From Microbacterium hominis (lineage in GTDB: Bacteria; Actinomycetota; Actinomycetes; Actinomycetales; Microbacteriaceae), in contig NZ_CP054038.1 of the NCBI RefSeq assembly GCF_013282805.1, positions 1,922,001-1,986,000 of the forward strand: DNA of 64,000 nt. Reading direction: 5' to 3'. The notes beneath the pieces are model-generated. The model searched no databases, was not told the DNA's origin, and saw only the letters and a list, made by a program, of their open reading frames with translations. Position 1 is the first letter of the stretch. Each line of letters begins with the position of its first letter. This document shows, piece by piece, positions 49,356 to 58,392 of this stretch. The position numbers and the translations under genes were made by a program.

Positions 49356-51914
49356 ATGCGCGCTTCCGACCACGACCGCTCCGCCGTCCTCACCCGTGAC
49401 GAGACCTCGGCCCGGGCCGAGCGGATCACGCTCCACACCGCATCTGTCGCCCTCGATCTTCGCGAGGCGCGCGACCTGACGCGGGCGAGCTTTGCGACGA
49501 CGACGACGCTGACTTTCGATGCGGAGGGCGACCGGACGTGGGTCGATTTCATCGGCGAGTCGGTCGACGAGGTGGTGGTCAACGGCGAGTCGCACCGAGT
49601 CGACTGGGATGGCGCGCGGGTGAGGCTCTCGGGACTGCGCGCGAGCAATGTCGTGACGATCGCGGGCCGCGGGCTCTACAGCCGCTCGGGCGAGGGGATG
49701 CACCGGTTCGTCGACCCGGTGGACGGCGCGGTCTACCTGTACACGCAGTACGAGCCGGCGGACTGCCGCCGGGTGTACCCGTGCTTCGAGCAGCCCGACC
49801 TCAAGGCGCGCTGGAGCGTGCGCGTAACGGCGCCCGCCGATTGGGTGGTTCTCGGCAACGGTGCGCAGATCTCCCGCGACGAGCGCGGCGACGACGCCGT
49901 GGTGTCGTTCGCCGAGACGCCCCCGCTCTCCAGCTACGTCACCGCCGTCGCGGCCGGCCCGTATCACCGGGTCACCGGGGAGTGGGCGGCGGACGACGGC
50001 CGGGCCCGTGTCGACCTGGGGGTGCTGTGCCGCGCGTCCCTTGCCGAGCACCTCGACGCCGACGAGATCCTCGACGTCACCCGCAGGGGACTCTCGTTCT
50101 TCACGGCGGCCTTCGCGCAGCCGTACCCGTGGGGCAAGTACGACCAGATCTTCGTGCCCGAGTACAACCTCGGCGCCATGGAGAACCCGGGGCTGGTGAC
50201 CTTCACCGAGGCGTACGTGTTCCGCGGCGCATCCACGCTGGCCCAGCACGAAGCACGCGCGAACACGATCCTGCATGAGATGGCGCACATGTGGTTCGGC
50301 GATCTGACCACGATGACGTGGTGGAACGATCTGTGGCTGAAGGAGTCGTTCGCCGACTTCATGGGAGCTCATGCCGCGGTCGAGGCGGGCGGGTTCCCCG
50401 ACGCCTGGGTCACCTTCGCGAGCCGGCGCAAGGGCTGGGCGTACGAGCAGGACCAGCTGCCGACGACGCACCCGATCGTGGCCGAGATCCCCGACCTCGA
50501 GGCGGCGAAGCTCAACTTCGACGGCATCACCTACGCGAAGGGCGCATCCGTGCTCAAGCAGCTGGTGGCCTTCGTCGGAGAGGACGCCTTCTTCCGTGGG
50601 GCGCAGCGCTACTTCGCCGAGCACGCGTACGGCAACACGACCCTTCCCGACCTGCTGGCGGCGCTGGAGGCTGCCTCGGGACGCGAGCTCGGCGTCTGGA
50701 GCCACGCGTGGCTCCAGACGACCGGGGTCTCCGAGCTGCGTGTGGAACGCTCGGCCACGGGCGAGGCCGCCGTGGTGCAGACCGATCCGCGTCCGCACCG
50801 GGTCTCCGTCGGACTCTACGGGGAACACCGTGGTCGGCTGGTGCACCGCGATCGCGTCGAGATCGACATCGTCGGCGAGCGCACGGCGCTTCCGGTCGCA
50901 GCGGCGGCCCTCGACGGCATCCTGCTCATCATCCCGAACGTGGACGACCGCACCTACGCGAAGGTGCGGCTCGACGCGCGCTCGGTCGACGCGGTGGAAC
51001 GGAGCCTGGCGACGCTCGACGATCCCCTCGCGCGCTCGGTCGTGTGGGCGGCCCTGTGGAACGCCGTGCGCGACGGCGAGCTGGCGGTGGCGCGCTATCT
51101 CGGCATCGTCGGCCGTCACGCGCCGACCGAGACGAACACCGCGCTGCTGGCCGACGCGATCGCGCACGGCCGGTTCGCCGTCGCGCACTATGCCGCCGAT
51201 GCGGCGCGCGAGGAACTCGCGGCGCAGTGGCTCGAGACGGCCTGGGCGGCGCTGTGGGATGCCGCGCCCGGCAGCGACGCGCAGCTGGCCTGGGCCCGAG
51301 GCGTCGGAGCGGCGGCGACGGCCTGCGCCGCGCGCGCGAGCGAGCTTCGCCATCTGCTCTCCGGCGAGGCCGACGCCCCGCGAGGGCTCTCCCTCGATGC
51401 CGATCTGCGCTGGCTCTGGCTCATCGCCCTCAGCAGCACCGGCGATGCCACGGTCGCGGAGGTCGACGCCGAGCTCGCGGCGGACCCGACGGCGGTCGGA
51501 CGACTGGCGCATCGCACCGCGCTGGCCGCCCGGCCCGATGCCGATGTCCGCGCACAGGCATGGTCCGCGGCGTGGAACGACGCGGCGCTCAGCAACGACG
51601 AGTTGGATGCGACGATCGCGGGCGTCCGCGCGGGCGGGCGCAGGGACCTCGTCGCCGCGTTCGACGACGACTACTTCTCGCGTATCCGGCCCGTGTGGTC
51701 GCAGCGCAGCATCGAGATCGCACGTCGCCTCGTGCGGGGTCTCTTTCCGGCCTCGGAGTCGCTGGACGCCGCCGACGCGTGGCTCGACGCCAACGCCGAC
51801 GCGCCCGCGGCGCTGCGGCGCATCGTGCTCGAGCAGCGCGATGGGCTGGCCCGGGACCTTCGCGTGCGTGCCGCGCAGTCGCGCGCCGCGGCGCACCTGC
51901 AAGCGGGCGCGTGA
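49356..51914 (+). CDS. pepN: Aminopeptidase N (M1 family)
   Basis: 852-residue zinc aminopeptidase. The exopeptidase motif GAMEN is at 273-277, the zinc motif HEMAH at 307-311 and the third ligand E330 in DLWLKESFADF. The last half is the ERAP1-like C-terminal helical domain seen in actinobacterial PepN. No signal peptide, so it acts in the cytosol on peptides. ATG 49356 is six bases after AAACAT, and GGAGGG touches the ATG, so the transcript may be leaderless. Confidence 0.95.
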   Translation: MRASDHDRSAVLTRDETSARAERITLHTASVALDLREARDLTRASFATTTTLTFDAEGDRTWVDFIGESVDEVVVNGESHRVDWDGARVRLSGLRASNVVTIAGRGLYSRSGEGMHRFVDPVDGAVYLYTQYEPADCRRVYPCFEQPDLKARWSVRVTAPADWVVLGNGAQISRDERGDDAVVSFAETPPLSSYVTAVAAGPYHRVTGEWAADDGRARVDLGVLCRASLAEHLDADEILDVTRRGLSFFTAAFAQPYPWGKYDQIFVPEYNLGAMENPGLVTFTEAYVFRGASTLAQHEARANTILHEMAHMWFGDLTTMTWWNDLWLKESFADFMGAHAAVEAGGFPDAWVTFASRRKGWAYEQDQLPTTHPIVAEIPDLEAAKLNFDGITYAKGASVLKQLVAFVGEDAFFRGAQRYFAEHAYGNTTLPDLLAALEAASGRELGVWSHAWLQTTGVSELRVERSATGEAAVVQTDPRPHRVSVGLYGEHRGRLVHRDRVEIDIVGERTALPVAAAALDGILLIIPNVDDRTYAKVRLDARSVDAVERSLATLDDPLARSVVWAALWNAVRDGELAVARYLGIVGRHAPTETNTALLADAIAHGRFAVAHYAADAAREELAAQWLETAWAALWDAAPGSDAQLAWARGVGAAATACAARASELRHLLSGEADAPRGLSLDADLRWLWLIALSSTGDATVAEVDAELAADPTAVGRLAHRTALAARPDADVRAQAWSAAWNDAALSNDELDATIAGVRAGGRRDLVAAFDDDYFSRIRPVWSQRSIEIARRLVRGLFPASESLDAADAWLDANADAPAALRRIVLEQRDGLARDLRVRAAQSRAAAHLQAGA

Positions 51915-51916
51915 CG

Positions 51917-51950
51917 AGAAGGGGCGCGCCCGGCCGGACGCGCCCCTTCT
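51917..51950. terminator. Bidirectional terminator between pepN and fadB
   Basis: AGAAGGGGCGCG (51917-51928) and CGCGCCCCTTCT (51939-51950) form a perfect 12-bp stem between convergent genes. Confidence 0.85.
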
Positions 51951-51955
51951 GTCGG

Positions 51956-54100
51956 TCAGCCGCCGATGCCGCGGATCACGGGGTCATGGAAGGTCGCCCC
52001 GAAGACGCGCTCCGATGCTCCCTCACGATCGAGGTAGGGGGATGCCCCGCCATCGATGAACGGCCATCCTGCCCCGAGGATGAGGCACAGGTCGATGTCC
52101 TCGACCTCGGGAACCACACCCTCGTCGAGCATGATCTTGATCTCCTGGGCGAGCCCGTCCTGCACGCGGGCGAGGATCGTCGCCGGCGCGGCCGGCTGGG
52201 TGCCGACAGCGGGCTTGAGCACCTTCTCCGCCGCCTTCGTCCAGCCGGTGACCCGCCCGCCCTTGTCCTTCTCGACGACCTCGGGCAGCTCGGCCAGAGC
52301 GTGGAAGTTCTCGTTCGCGTAGAAGCGCTCCGGGAACGCCCGCACCATCGTGTCCTGTACGTGCGCGGCAACCTTCCATCCCACGAGATCGATGAGCTGG
52401 AACGGACCCATCGGCAGCCCGAGCGGCGCGAACGCCTTCTCGACCTCGGCGACCGGCGTGCCCTCGTAGACCGCGCGGGCCGCCTCGCCCATGACCTTGG
52501 CGAGCAGTCGGTTCACCACGAAGCCGGGCGCGTCGGCGGTGAGCACCGCGTTCTTGCCGAGTCCCTTGGCGACGACGAACGCCGTGGACAGCGCCGCCTC
52601 GGCGGTGCGGGGGGTCTTCACGATCTCGATGAGAGGCATCACCGCGACCGGATTGAAGAAGTGGAAGCCGACGAGACGTTCCGGGTGGGCCAGCTTCGCG
52701 CCGATCTCCTCCACCGACAGCGAGGAGGTGTTGGTCGCGAGGATCGCGTCTTCGGCGATGATCTGCTCGATCTCGCCGAAGACCTGCTGCTTCACGCCGA
52801 CCTCTTCGAAGACGGCTTCGATCACGAAGTCGCAGTCGGCGTAGAGGCTCTTGTCGGTCGTGCCCGTGACCAGCGATCGGAGCTTGTTCGCGGCATCGCC
52901 GTCAAGGCGCCCCTTCGCCTCGAGCTTGCCGATCTCGTCGTGGATGTAGGCGATGCCCTTGTCGACGCGCGCCTGGTCGATGTCGGTGATGAGCACGGGA
53001 ACCTGGAGCTTGCGCACGAACAGGAGCGCGAACTGGCTGGCCATGAGGCCCGCCCCGATGATTCCGACCTTGGTGACCTTCTTGGCCAGCGCCTTGTCGG
53101 GGGCTCCGACGGGACGCTTGGCACGCTTCTGCACGAGGTCGAACGCGTACATGGATGCCGCGAACTGGTCGCCGGCGACGAGATCGGCCAGCGCCTCATC
53201 CTCGCGGGCGAAGCCTTCGGCCTTCGTGCCGCCCTTCGCCTTGTCGAGCAGGTCGAGTGCGGCGTAGGGGGAGCGCGGAACCGTGCCGATCTTCGACTCG
53301 AGCATCCCGCGCGCCATCTTGATGGCGATGGGCCACTTGGTCAGGCGCTCGATCTTCCCGGGCTCGTTCTTCCGCTCGACCTTGACCTTGCCGGTGAGCA
53401 CGCCATCGGCCCAGCGCAGCGAGTCCTCGAGGTAGTTCGCGGCCGGGAAGATCGCGTCGACGACCCCGTAGTCGAACGCCTGCTGCGGCTTGAGCATGCG
53501 GTTCTGCTTGAGAGGGTTGGAGATGACCACCTCGAGCGCGTTCTCGATGCCGATGAGGTTGGGCAGCAGATACGCACCGCCCCAGCCGGGGATGATCCCG
53601 AGGAACACCTCGGGGAGCGCGATCGCGGCAGCGGAGGAATCCACCGTGCGGTAGGTCGAGTTCAGCGCGATCTCGAGACCGCCGCCCAGGGCGAGGCCGT
53701 TGACGAATGCGAACGTCGGCACGCCCAGCTCCGTGAGCTGTCCGAACACCTTGTGGCCGAGCTGCGCGACCAGGCGCGCGTTGTCCTTCGAGCCGACCTT
53801 GGTGATGTCGGACAGGTCGGCGCCGGCGGCGAGGATGTACTGCTTGCCGGTGATGCCGACGGCCTGGATCTCACCGGCCGCGGCACGCTGGGCGAGTGCG
53901 GTCAGCGTCTCGCCCAGCTGGAACATCGTCGCCGGGCCGAGGGTGTTCGGACGGGTGTGATCGCGGCCGTTGTCCAGCGTGATCAACGCGAGCACCTTTC
54001 CCGAGGCGAGCCGGATGTCGCGCACGCGGGAGTGCGTGATCACCTCGCCCTCGGTGAGCGCCAGGATGGGGGAGAAGTCGATCTCGTCGTAGTTCGTCAT
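51956..54100 (-). CDS. fadB: Multifunctional fatty acid oxidation protein (enoyl-CoA hydratase/3-hydroxyacyl-CoA dehydrogenase)
   Basis: 714 residues. The N-terminal crotonase domain has ILAAGADLSDI, the oxyanion region GLALGGGLEIAL and PEVFLGIIPGWGGAYLLP. The NAD domain starts near residue 345 at KVGIIGAGLMASQFA, with VEAVFEEVGVKQQVF, NTSSLSV and GFHFFNPVAVMPLIE; the C-terminal domain ends GPFQLIDLVG and FIDGGASPYLD. It hydrates and oxidises beta-oxidation intermediates. It lies six bases after fadA on the minus strand, the thiolase partner, as a fadAB operon. Confidence 0.95.
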   Translation of the reverse strand: MTNYDEIDFSPILALTEGEVITHSRVRDIRLASGKVLALITLDNGRDHTRPNTLGPATMFQLGETLTALAQRAAAGEIQAVGITGKQYILAAGADLSDITKVGSKDNARLVAQLGHKVFGQLTELGVPTFAFVNGLALGGGLEIALNSTYRTVDSSAAAIALPEVFLGIIPGWGGAYLLPNLIGIENALEVVISNPLKQNRMLKPQQAFDYGVVDAIFPAANYLEDSLRWADGVLTGKVKVERKNEPGKIERLTKWPIAIKMARGMLESKIGTVPRSPYAALDLLDKAKGGTKAEGFAREDEALADLVAGDQFAASMYAFDLVQKRAKRPVGAPDKALAKKVTKVGIIGAGLMASQFALLFVRKLQVPVLITDIDQARVDKGIAYIHDEIGKLEAKGRLDGDAANKLRSLVTGTTDKSLYADCDFVIEAVFEEVGVKQQVFGEIEQIIAEDAILATNTSSLSVEEIGAKLAHPERLVGFHFFNPVAVMPLIEIVKTPRTAEAALSTAFVVAKGLGKNAVLTADAPGFVVNRLLAKVMGEAARAVYEGTPVAEVEKAFAPLGLPMGPFQLIDLVGWKVAAHVQDTMVRAFPERFYANENFHALAELPEVVEKDKGGRVTGWTKAAEKVLKPAVGTQPAAPATILARVQDGLAQEIKIMLDEGVVPEVEDIDLCLILGAGWPFIDGGASPYLDREGASERVFGATFHDPVIRGIGG

Positions 54101-54106
54101 CGGTGA

Positions 54107-55312
54107 TTACTTCCGCTTCCTGCCGTCGAAGTGCGGGTTCTCCCAGACGACCGAGCCGCCCTGGCCGAGGCCCACGCACATCGCCGTGAGGCCGTAGCGC
54201 ACATCGGGACGTTCGGCGAACTGGGCCGCCAGCTGGATCATGAGACGGACGCCGGATGCCGCGAGCGGGTGGCCCAGTGCGATGGCGCCGCCCCACTGGT
54301 TCACACGCGGGTCGTCATCGGCGATGCCGAAGTGGTCGAGGAGCGAGATCACCTGGATGGCGAACGCCTCGTTCAGCTCGAACAGGCCGATGTCGTCGAT
54401 GGTCAGGCCCGCCCGGCGCAGTGCCTTCTCGGTGGACGGAATCGGGCCGATGCCCATGATCTCGGGCTGCACGCCCGCGAACGCGAACGACACCATGCGC
54501 ATCTTGGGCGCGAGGCCCAGTTCCTTGACGGCGGCGCCGCCCGCCAGCAGCGACATGGTCGCGCCGTCGGTGAGAGGCGAGGAGGTGCCGGCGGTGACCC
54601 GCCCGTGCGGCCGGAACGGCGTCTTGAGAGCGGCGAGGTCGTCCATGGTCGTCTGCGGACGACGGCCCTCATCCTCGGTGGCGAGGCCCCACGAGCCGTC
54701 GGCATCCTTGATCGCCACCGACACCAGGTCGGGCTGGATCCTGCCTGCGTCGTACGCGGCCTGCGCCTTGTGCTGGCTCAGCATGCCGAAGCGGTCGGAG
54801 CGCTCCTTGGTCAGGTGCGGGAAGCGGTCGAAGATCCGCTCTGCGGTCACGCCCATGTTGAGCGCTCCCGGGTCCACCATGCGTTCCGCGACGAAGCGGG
54901 GGTTGGGATCCGCGTTGCCGCCGATCGGGTGGTGACCCATGTGCTCGACGCCGCCGGCGAGGGCGAGGTCGTACATGCCCATGCCGATGGAGCCGGCCAT
55001 CGTCGTCACGCTCGTCATCGCGCCGGCGCACATGCGGTCGATCGCGAAGCCGGGCACCGACTGGGGGAGCCCCGCGAGGATCGCGACCGAGCGGCCGAGG
55101 GTCAGGCCCTGGTCGCCGGTCTGCGAGGTCGCGGCGATGGCGACGTCGTCGATCCGGTCCCTGGGAACGCTCGGGTTCCGCTCCATCAGGCCGATCGTCG
55201 CCTTCACTGCAAGATCGTCCGATCGGGTGTTCCAGTACATGCCCTTCTCGCCGGCGCGCCCGAAGGGGGTGCGCATTCCATCGACGAAGAAGACGTCCGA
55301 AATCTCGGCCAC
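54107..55312 (-). CDS. fadA: Acetyl-CoA acyltransferase (3-ketoacyl-CoA thiolase)
   Basis: 401 residues, performs the thiolytic step of beta-oxidation. The nucleophilic cysteine is in DRMCAGAMTSV, the conserved GHP is in ALGHPLAASGVR, and the second cysteine is in TAMCVGLGQGGSVVWE. The start MAEISDVFFVDGMRTPFGR is typical. First gene of the fadA-fadB operon; fadB follows six bases later. Confidence 0.96.
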   Translation of the reverse strand: MAEISDVFFVDGMRTPFGRAGEKGMYWNTRSDDLAVKATIGLMERNPSVPRDRIDDVAIAATSQTGDQGLTLGRSVAILAGLPQSVPGFAIDRMCAGAMTSVTTMAGSIGMGMYDLALAGGVEHMGHHPIGGNADPNPRFVAERMVDPGALNMGVTAERIFDRFPHLTKERSDRFGMLSQHKAQAAYDAGRIQPDLVSVAIKDADGSWGLATEDEGRRPQTTMDDLAALKTPFRPHGRVTAGTSSPLTDGATMSLLAGGAAVKELGLAPKMRMVSFAFAGVQPEIMGIGPIPSTEKALRRAGLTIDDIGLFELNEAFAIQVISLLDHFGIADDDPRVNQWGGAIALGHPLAASGVRLMIQLAAQFAERPDVRYGLTAMCVGLGQGGSVVWENPHFDGRKRK

Positions 55313-55384
55313 TCTGCCTCCAAAAATAGGGATGCCGTCAGCCTAGGAGCCGGTCGGAACGGGGATGAATCGGTTGGGTCGAAC

Positions 55385-56584
55385 CTACGAAGCGCTCTCC
55401 GGGGCGCCCGACGTCGATTGCACGGAATCCACAAAGGCTTGCGCGATGACCTGTGCAGTCTGCTCAACCTGCCATGCCCGCGCACCCAGGGCGATGAGCG
55501 CTTCGCCGATCGAAAATGCCGTCAGGTCCGCCGGCGGCTGCCACGCGACGCGGCGGAGCAGCTCCGGTGTGAGGAGGTTCTCGGTCGGCATCGACAGCGC
55601 CTCGGCGCGCTGCTCGACCTGGGGCCGTGCGGCCTTCAGGCGCGCGTCCGCTGCCGGGTTGCGGTCCGCCCACGCCCGCGGAGGCGGGAGGGAGTCGCCG
55701 CCCGATGCGCGCTCGGGAGGGAGATCCTTCGCCGCGCGCCCCGCCTCGATCGCGGCCCACCAGCGATCGATCTGCGATCGGCTGGCGCGGCCGGTGAACT
55801 CCTTCAGCCCGGCCAGCGCCTGCTTGGACGGCGGATCGGCGAGCACCGCGGCGACGAGGGATCGGTCGGGAACGAGCCTGCCCGGTGCGACATCCTGCTC
55901 GCGCGCGTACTCCTCGCGTGCTGTCCACAGGGCCCGCGCGACCGCCAGCGACCGCCGGCCGCGCACGGTGTGCAGGCCGCTCAGACGGCGCCAGGGGTCT
56001 TCGCGGGCAGGCTTGGGCGCACGATCGAGCACCGCCTGGAACTCCTCGCGCGCGAACGCGGACTTGCCCTGCTCGGCGAGCTCTTCGACGAGCACATCGC
56101 GCACGTCCACCAGATGGAGCACATCGAGCGCGGCGTACTCGAGCCAATCCTGGGGGAGCGGACGGGTGGACCAGTCGGAGGCCGAGTGCGCCTTGGCGAG
56201 CGTGATGCCCAGGGCGTCTTCGACGACCGCACCCAGTCCCACCCGCTCGTGGCCGAGCAGCCGCGCGGCCAGTTCCGTGTCGAACATCGAAGGCGGCTCC
56301 AGTCCGAGCTCGCGCAGCGACGGAAGGTCCTGACTGGCGGCGTGGAGGATCCACTCCACCTCGCCGATGGCGTCCTGCAGGGACGTGAAGTCCTCGATGG
56401 GCGGGGGATCGAACAGGAAGACGCCGGCGTCGCGGCGGAAGACCTGCACGAGGTAGGCCCGCTGCGAGTACCGGAACCCCGACGCCCGCTCGACGTCGAC
56501 CGCAACCGGACCTGTCCCCGCCCGAAGACGGTCCGCCGCTTCCTCCAGGCCGTCGAGGCCATCGATCACGCGGTAGTCACCCAC
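55385..56584 (-). CDS. rnd: Ribonuclease D (DEDDy exonuclease with HRDC domain)
   Basis: 399 residues. The exonuclease domain has exo I VAVDVERASGFRYSQRAYLVQ, exo II FDTELAARLLG and exo III DWLEYAALDVLHLV, the tyrosine of DEDDy. An HRDC domain follows at about 215-290, then a second helical HRDC-like domain. It processes RNA 3' ends. GTG 56584 overlaps the DUF3000 gene's end by eight bases; a longer frame only adds residues antisense to nothing conserved. Next to DUF3000 as in most actinobacteria. Confidence 0.93.
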   Translation of the reverse strand: MGDYRVIDGLDGLEEAADRLRAGTGPVAVDVERASGFRYSQRAYLVQVFRRDAGVFLFDPPPIEDFTSLQDAIGEVEWILHAASQDLPSLRELGLEPPSMFDTELAARLLGHERVGLGAVVEDALGITLAKAHSASDWSTRPLPQDWLEYAALDVLHLVDVRDVLVEELAEQGKSAFAREEFQAVLDRAPKPAREDPWRRLSGLHTVRGRRSLAVARALWTAREEYAREQDVAPGRLVPDRSLVAAVLADPPSKQALAGLKEFTGRASRSQIDRWWAAIEAGRAAKDLPPERASGGDSLPPPRAWADRNPAADARLKAARPQVEQRAEALSMPTENLLTPELLRRVAWQPPADLTAFSIGEALIALGARAWQVEQTAQVIAQAFVDSVQSTSGAPESAS

Positions 56585-57167
56585 GCGGCGACCTGCGCGT
56601 TCCGAGCATCGCGATTCCTTCCGATCCGGGCGGGAGCCCCGCCAGCATGCACACGAGCTCCGCCCACGCCTCGACATGCGGCGTCAGCGCTCCGTGCGGG
56701 GACCACGACGCGCGCAACTCGATCTGCGCCCCGTCGCCTTCGGCGGCGAGTGAGCCGAATCCTTTGGACTGGGTCTTCGTCACGGTCCCCGAAGCCGAAT
56801 GGTACCCCGCACCCCGGGAGTCCAGCGCATCGGTCAGCCACGCCCAGGCCACATCCATCACGAGGGGGTCGGCGCCGATCTCCGGCTCGAACGGCGCCTG
56901 AGCGAAGGTCACGATGCGCCATGGCCCGTTCCACTGCGCGGGCTCGTCGTGGTCGTGCAGCAGCACGAAGCGCCCCGTCCCGTAGACGGAATCGCCCGTC
57001 ACCTCGTCGGGCCGCACATCCCCGGCCAGGGCGATCGCCGCGGGTGCGAGGCCATTCGGAGCGGAGATCTCGTGCACCGCCAGATCCGCTCGGAAGGCGG
57101 TGGCGCGCACCTGCTCGGCGGCGCGTGCGAACGCCGCCGACGACGGTGGATCACGGTCCTCGGCCAC
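56577..57167 (-). CDS. DUF3000 family protein
   Basis: 196 residues. Conserved DUF3000 segments are FARAAEQVRATAFRADLAVHEI, LVMDVAWAWLTDALDSRGA, TVTKTQSKGFGSL and HVEAWAELVCMLAGLPPG. Function unknown; always beside ribonuclease D in actinobacteria. The GTG at 57167 is six bases after a minus-strand TAGTCT, so a leaderless transcript is likely. Its end overlaps the rnd start by eight bases. Confidence 0.93.
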   Translation of the reverse strand: MAEDRDPPSSAAFARAAEQVRATAFRADLAVHEISAPNGLAPAAIALAGDVRPDEVTGDSVYGTGRFVLLHDHDEPAQWNGPWRIVTFAQAPFEPEIGADPLVMDVAWAWLTDALDSRGAGYHSASGTVTKTQSKGFGSLAAEGDGAQIELRASWSPHGALTPHVEAWAELVCMLAGLPPGSEGIAMLGTRRSPRG

Positions 57168-57173
57168 GTCGAC

Positions 57174-57183
57174 AGACTAGAGT
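57174..57183. promoter_or_regulatory. Overlapping divergent -10 elements between DUF3000 and the hydrolase gene
   Basis: AGACTAGAGT holds TAGAGT on the plus strand (57178-57183) and TAGTCT on the minus strand (57179-57174), sharing two bases. The minus -10 is six bases from GTG 57167; the plus -10 is nine bases from ATG 57193. Confidence 0.6.
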
Positions 57184-57192
57184 GATGCCTCG

Positions 57193-58392
57193 ATGGTCTC
57201 CTCCAGGCGCGCCGCCTCTCCCGCATTCATCGCCGCGATCCGCACGTCGCTCACCCTGTTGAGCGCTGCGCTGGCGGCCTCGCTCGCGCTGTTCTCGCTC
57301 GCGGCGCTGCGCATGGCGCGCAAAGTCGTCACTCCGGCCGGACGGGTGCCCGACACCCGCATCGTCGCGCTCGACACGAGCGCGCAGACCATCACGCTCA
57401 GCCGCACCCCCGACACCGCCCTTCCCGGCCGGTACGGCCTGTTCACCACGGGCACGAGCGCGTACGTGAAGCTCGGCTCGGTTCTCTCCGAGAACGACGC
57501 GACGGTCACCAGGAAGCTCCTGACCCACGTGCCCGACACCGCGCAGCTCGCCGCCGATGCGGCCTTCAGCGGGTGGTATTACGACCGGCCCGACCAGCTT
57601 CAGCTGCCCTACAGCCCCGAGCTGATCGGCTCAGCCGTAGGCCCGTGCCCGGCGTGGCAGTTCCCGGCCGGCGACGGAGACGTCTGGGTCATCCAGATCC
57701 ACGGGCGCGGCACCAACCGCGTCGAGTGCCTGCGCGCCGTGCCCGTCTTCCACGCCGCAGGGATCACGTCGCTGCTCGTCTCGTACCGCAACGACGGCGA
57801 GGCGCCGCGCAGCCGGGCCGGCTCCTACACCCTCGGTGCGACCGAATGGCGCGATGTGGATGCCGCGGTCGGCTTCGCCCGACGGCGGGGCGCCCGGCGC
57901 ATCCTCCTCATGGGCTGGTCGATGGGCGGAGCGATCGCTCTCCAGCTCGCACTGAACTCCGCGCACCGCGACATCATCGCCGGCGTGCTGCTGGAGTCGC
58001 CGGTGATCGACTGGCGGATCGTGCTGGACTACCAGGCGCGCATGCTGCATGTCCCGTCCGCCGTGACGGGGATGGCCATCGGCGCGCTCGGGTCGGACTG
58101 GGCCTCGCCCGTCACCCGCACCGGCGGAGCGATCCCCTTCGACCGGCTCGACATCGTCGCGCGCGCGGCGGAGCTGCGCCATCCGGTCCTCATCCTCCAC
58201 AGCGACGACGACGGCTACGTGCCCTCCGATGCGTCGCACGACCTCGTCGTCGCCCGTCCGGACATCGTCGAGATGGAGACGTTCGAGGTCGCCCGCCACA
58301 CGAAGCTGTGGAACTACGACCAGGAGCGGTGGAGCGGACGCATCCGCACCTGGCTCGACACGCACGGATTCAGTGCGGAGCGCACCGCGTGA
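57193..58392 (+). CDS. Membrane-anchored alpha/beta hydrolase
   Basis: 399 residues. A hydrophobic N-terminal segment (about 15-42, LTLLSAALAASLALFSLAAL) is a signal anchor. The hydrolase core has IHGRGTNR (oxyanion loop), the nucleophile in MGWSMGGAIALQLA, LESPVIDWR, and acid/base residues in ILHSDDDGYVPSDAS and VARHTKLWN. Substrate unknown; resembles prolyl oligopeptidase-like or acyl hydrolases of actinobacteria. GTG of zapE overlaps its stop (GTGA). Confidence 0.85.
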   Translation: MVSSRRAASPAFIAAIRTSLTLLSAALAASLALFSLAALRMARKVVTPAGRVPDTRIVALDTSAQTITLSRTPDTALPGRYGLFTTGTSAYVKLGSVLSENDATVTRKLLTHVPDTAQLAADAAFSGWYYDRPDQLQLPYSPELIGSAVGPCPAWQFPAGDGDVWVIQIHGRGTNRVECLRAVPVFHAAGITSLLVSYRNDGEAPRSRAGSYTLGATEWRDVDAAVGFARRRGARRILLMGWSMGGAIALQLALNSAHRDIIAGVLLESPVIDWRIVLDYQARMLHVPSAVTGMAIGALGSDWASPVTRTGGAIPFDRLDIVARAAELRHPVLILHSDDDGYVPSDASHDLVVARPDIVEMETFEVARHTKLWNYDQERWSGRIRTWLDTHGFSAERTA

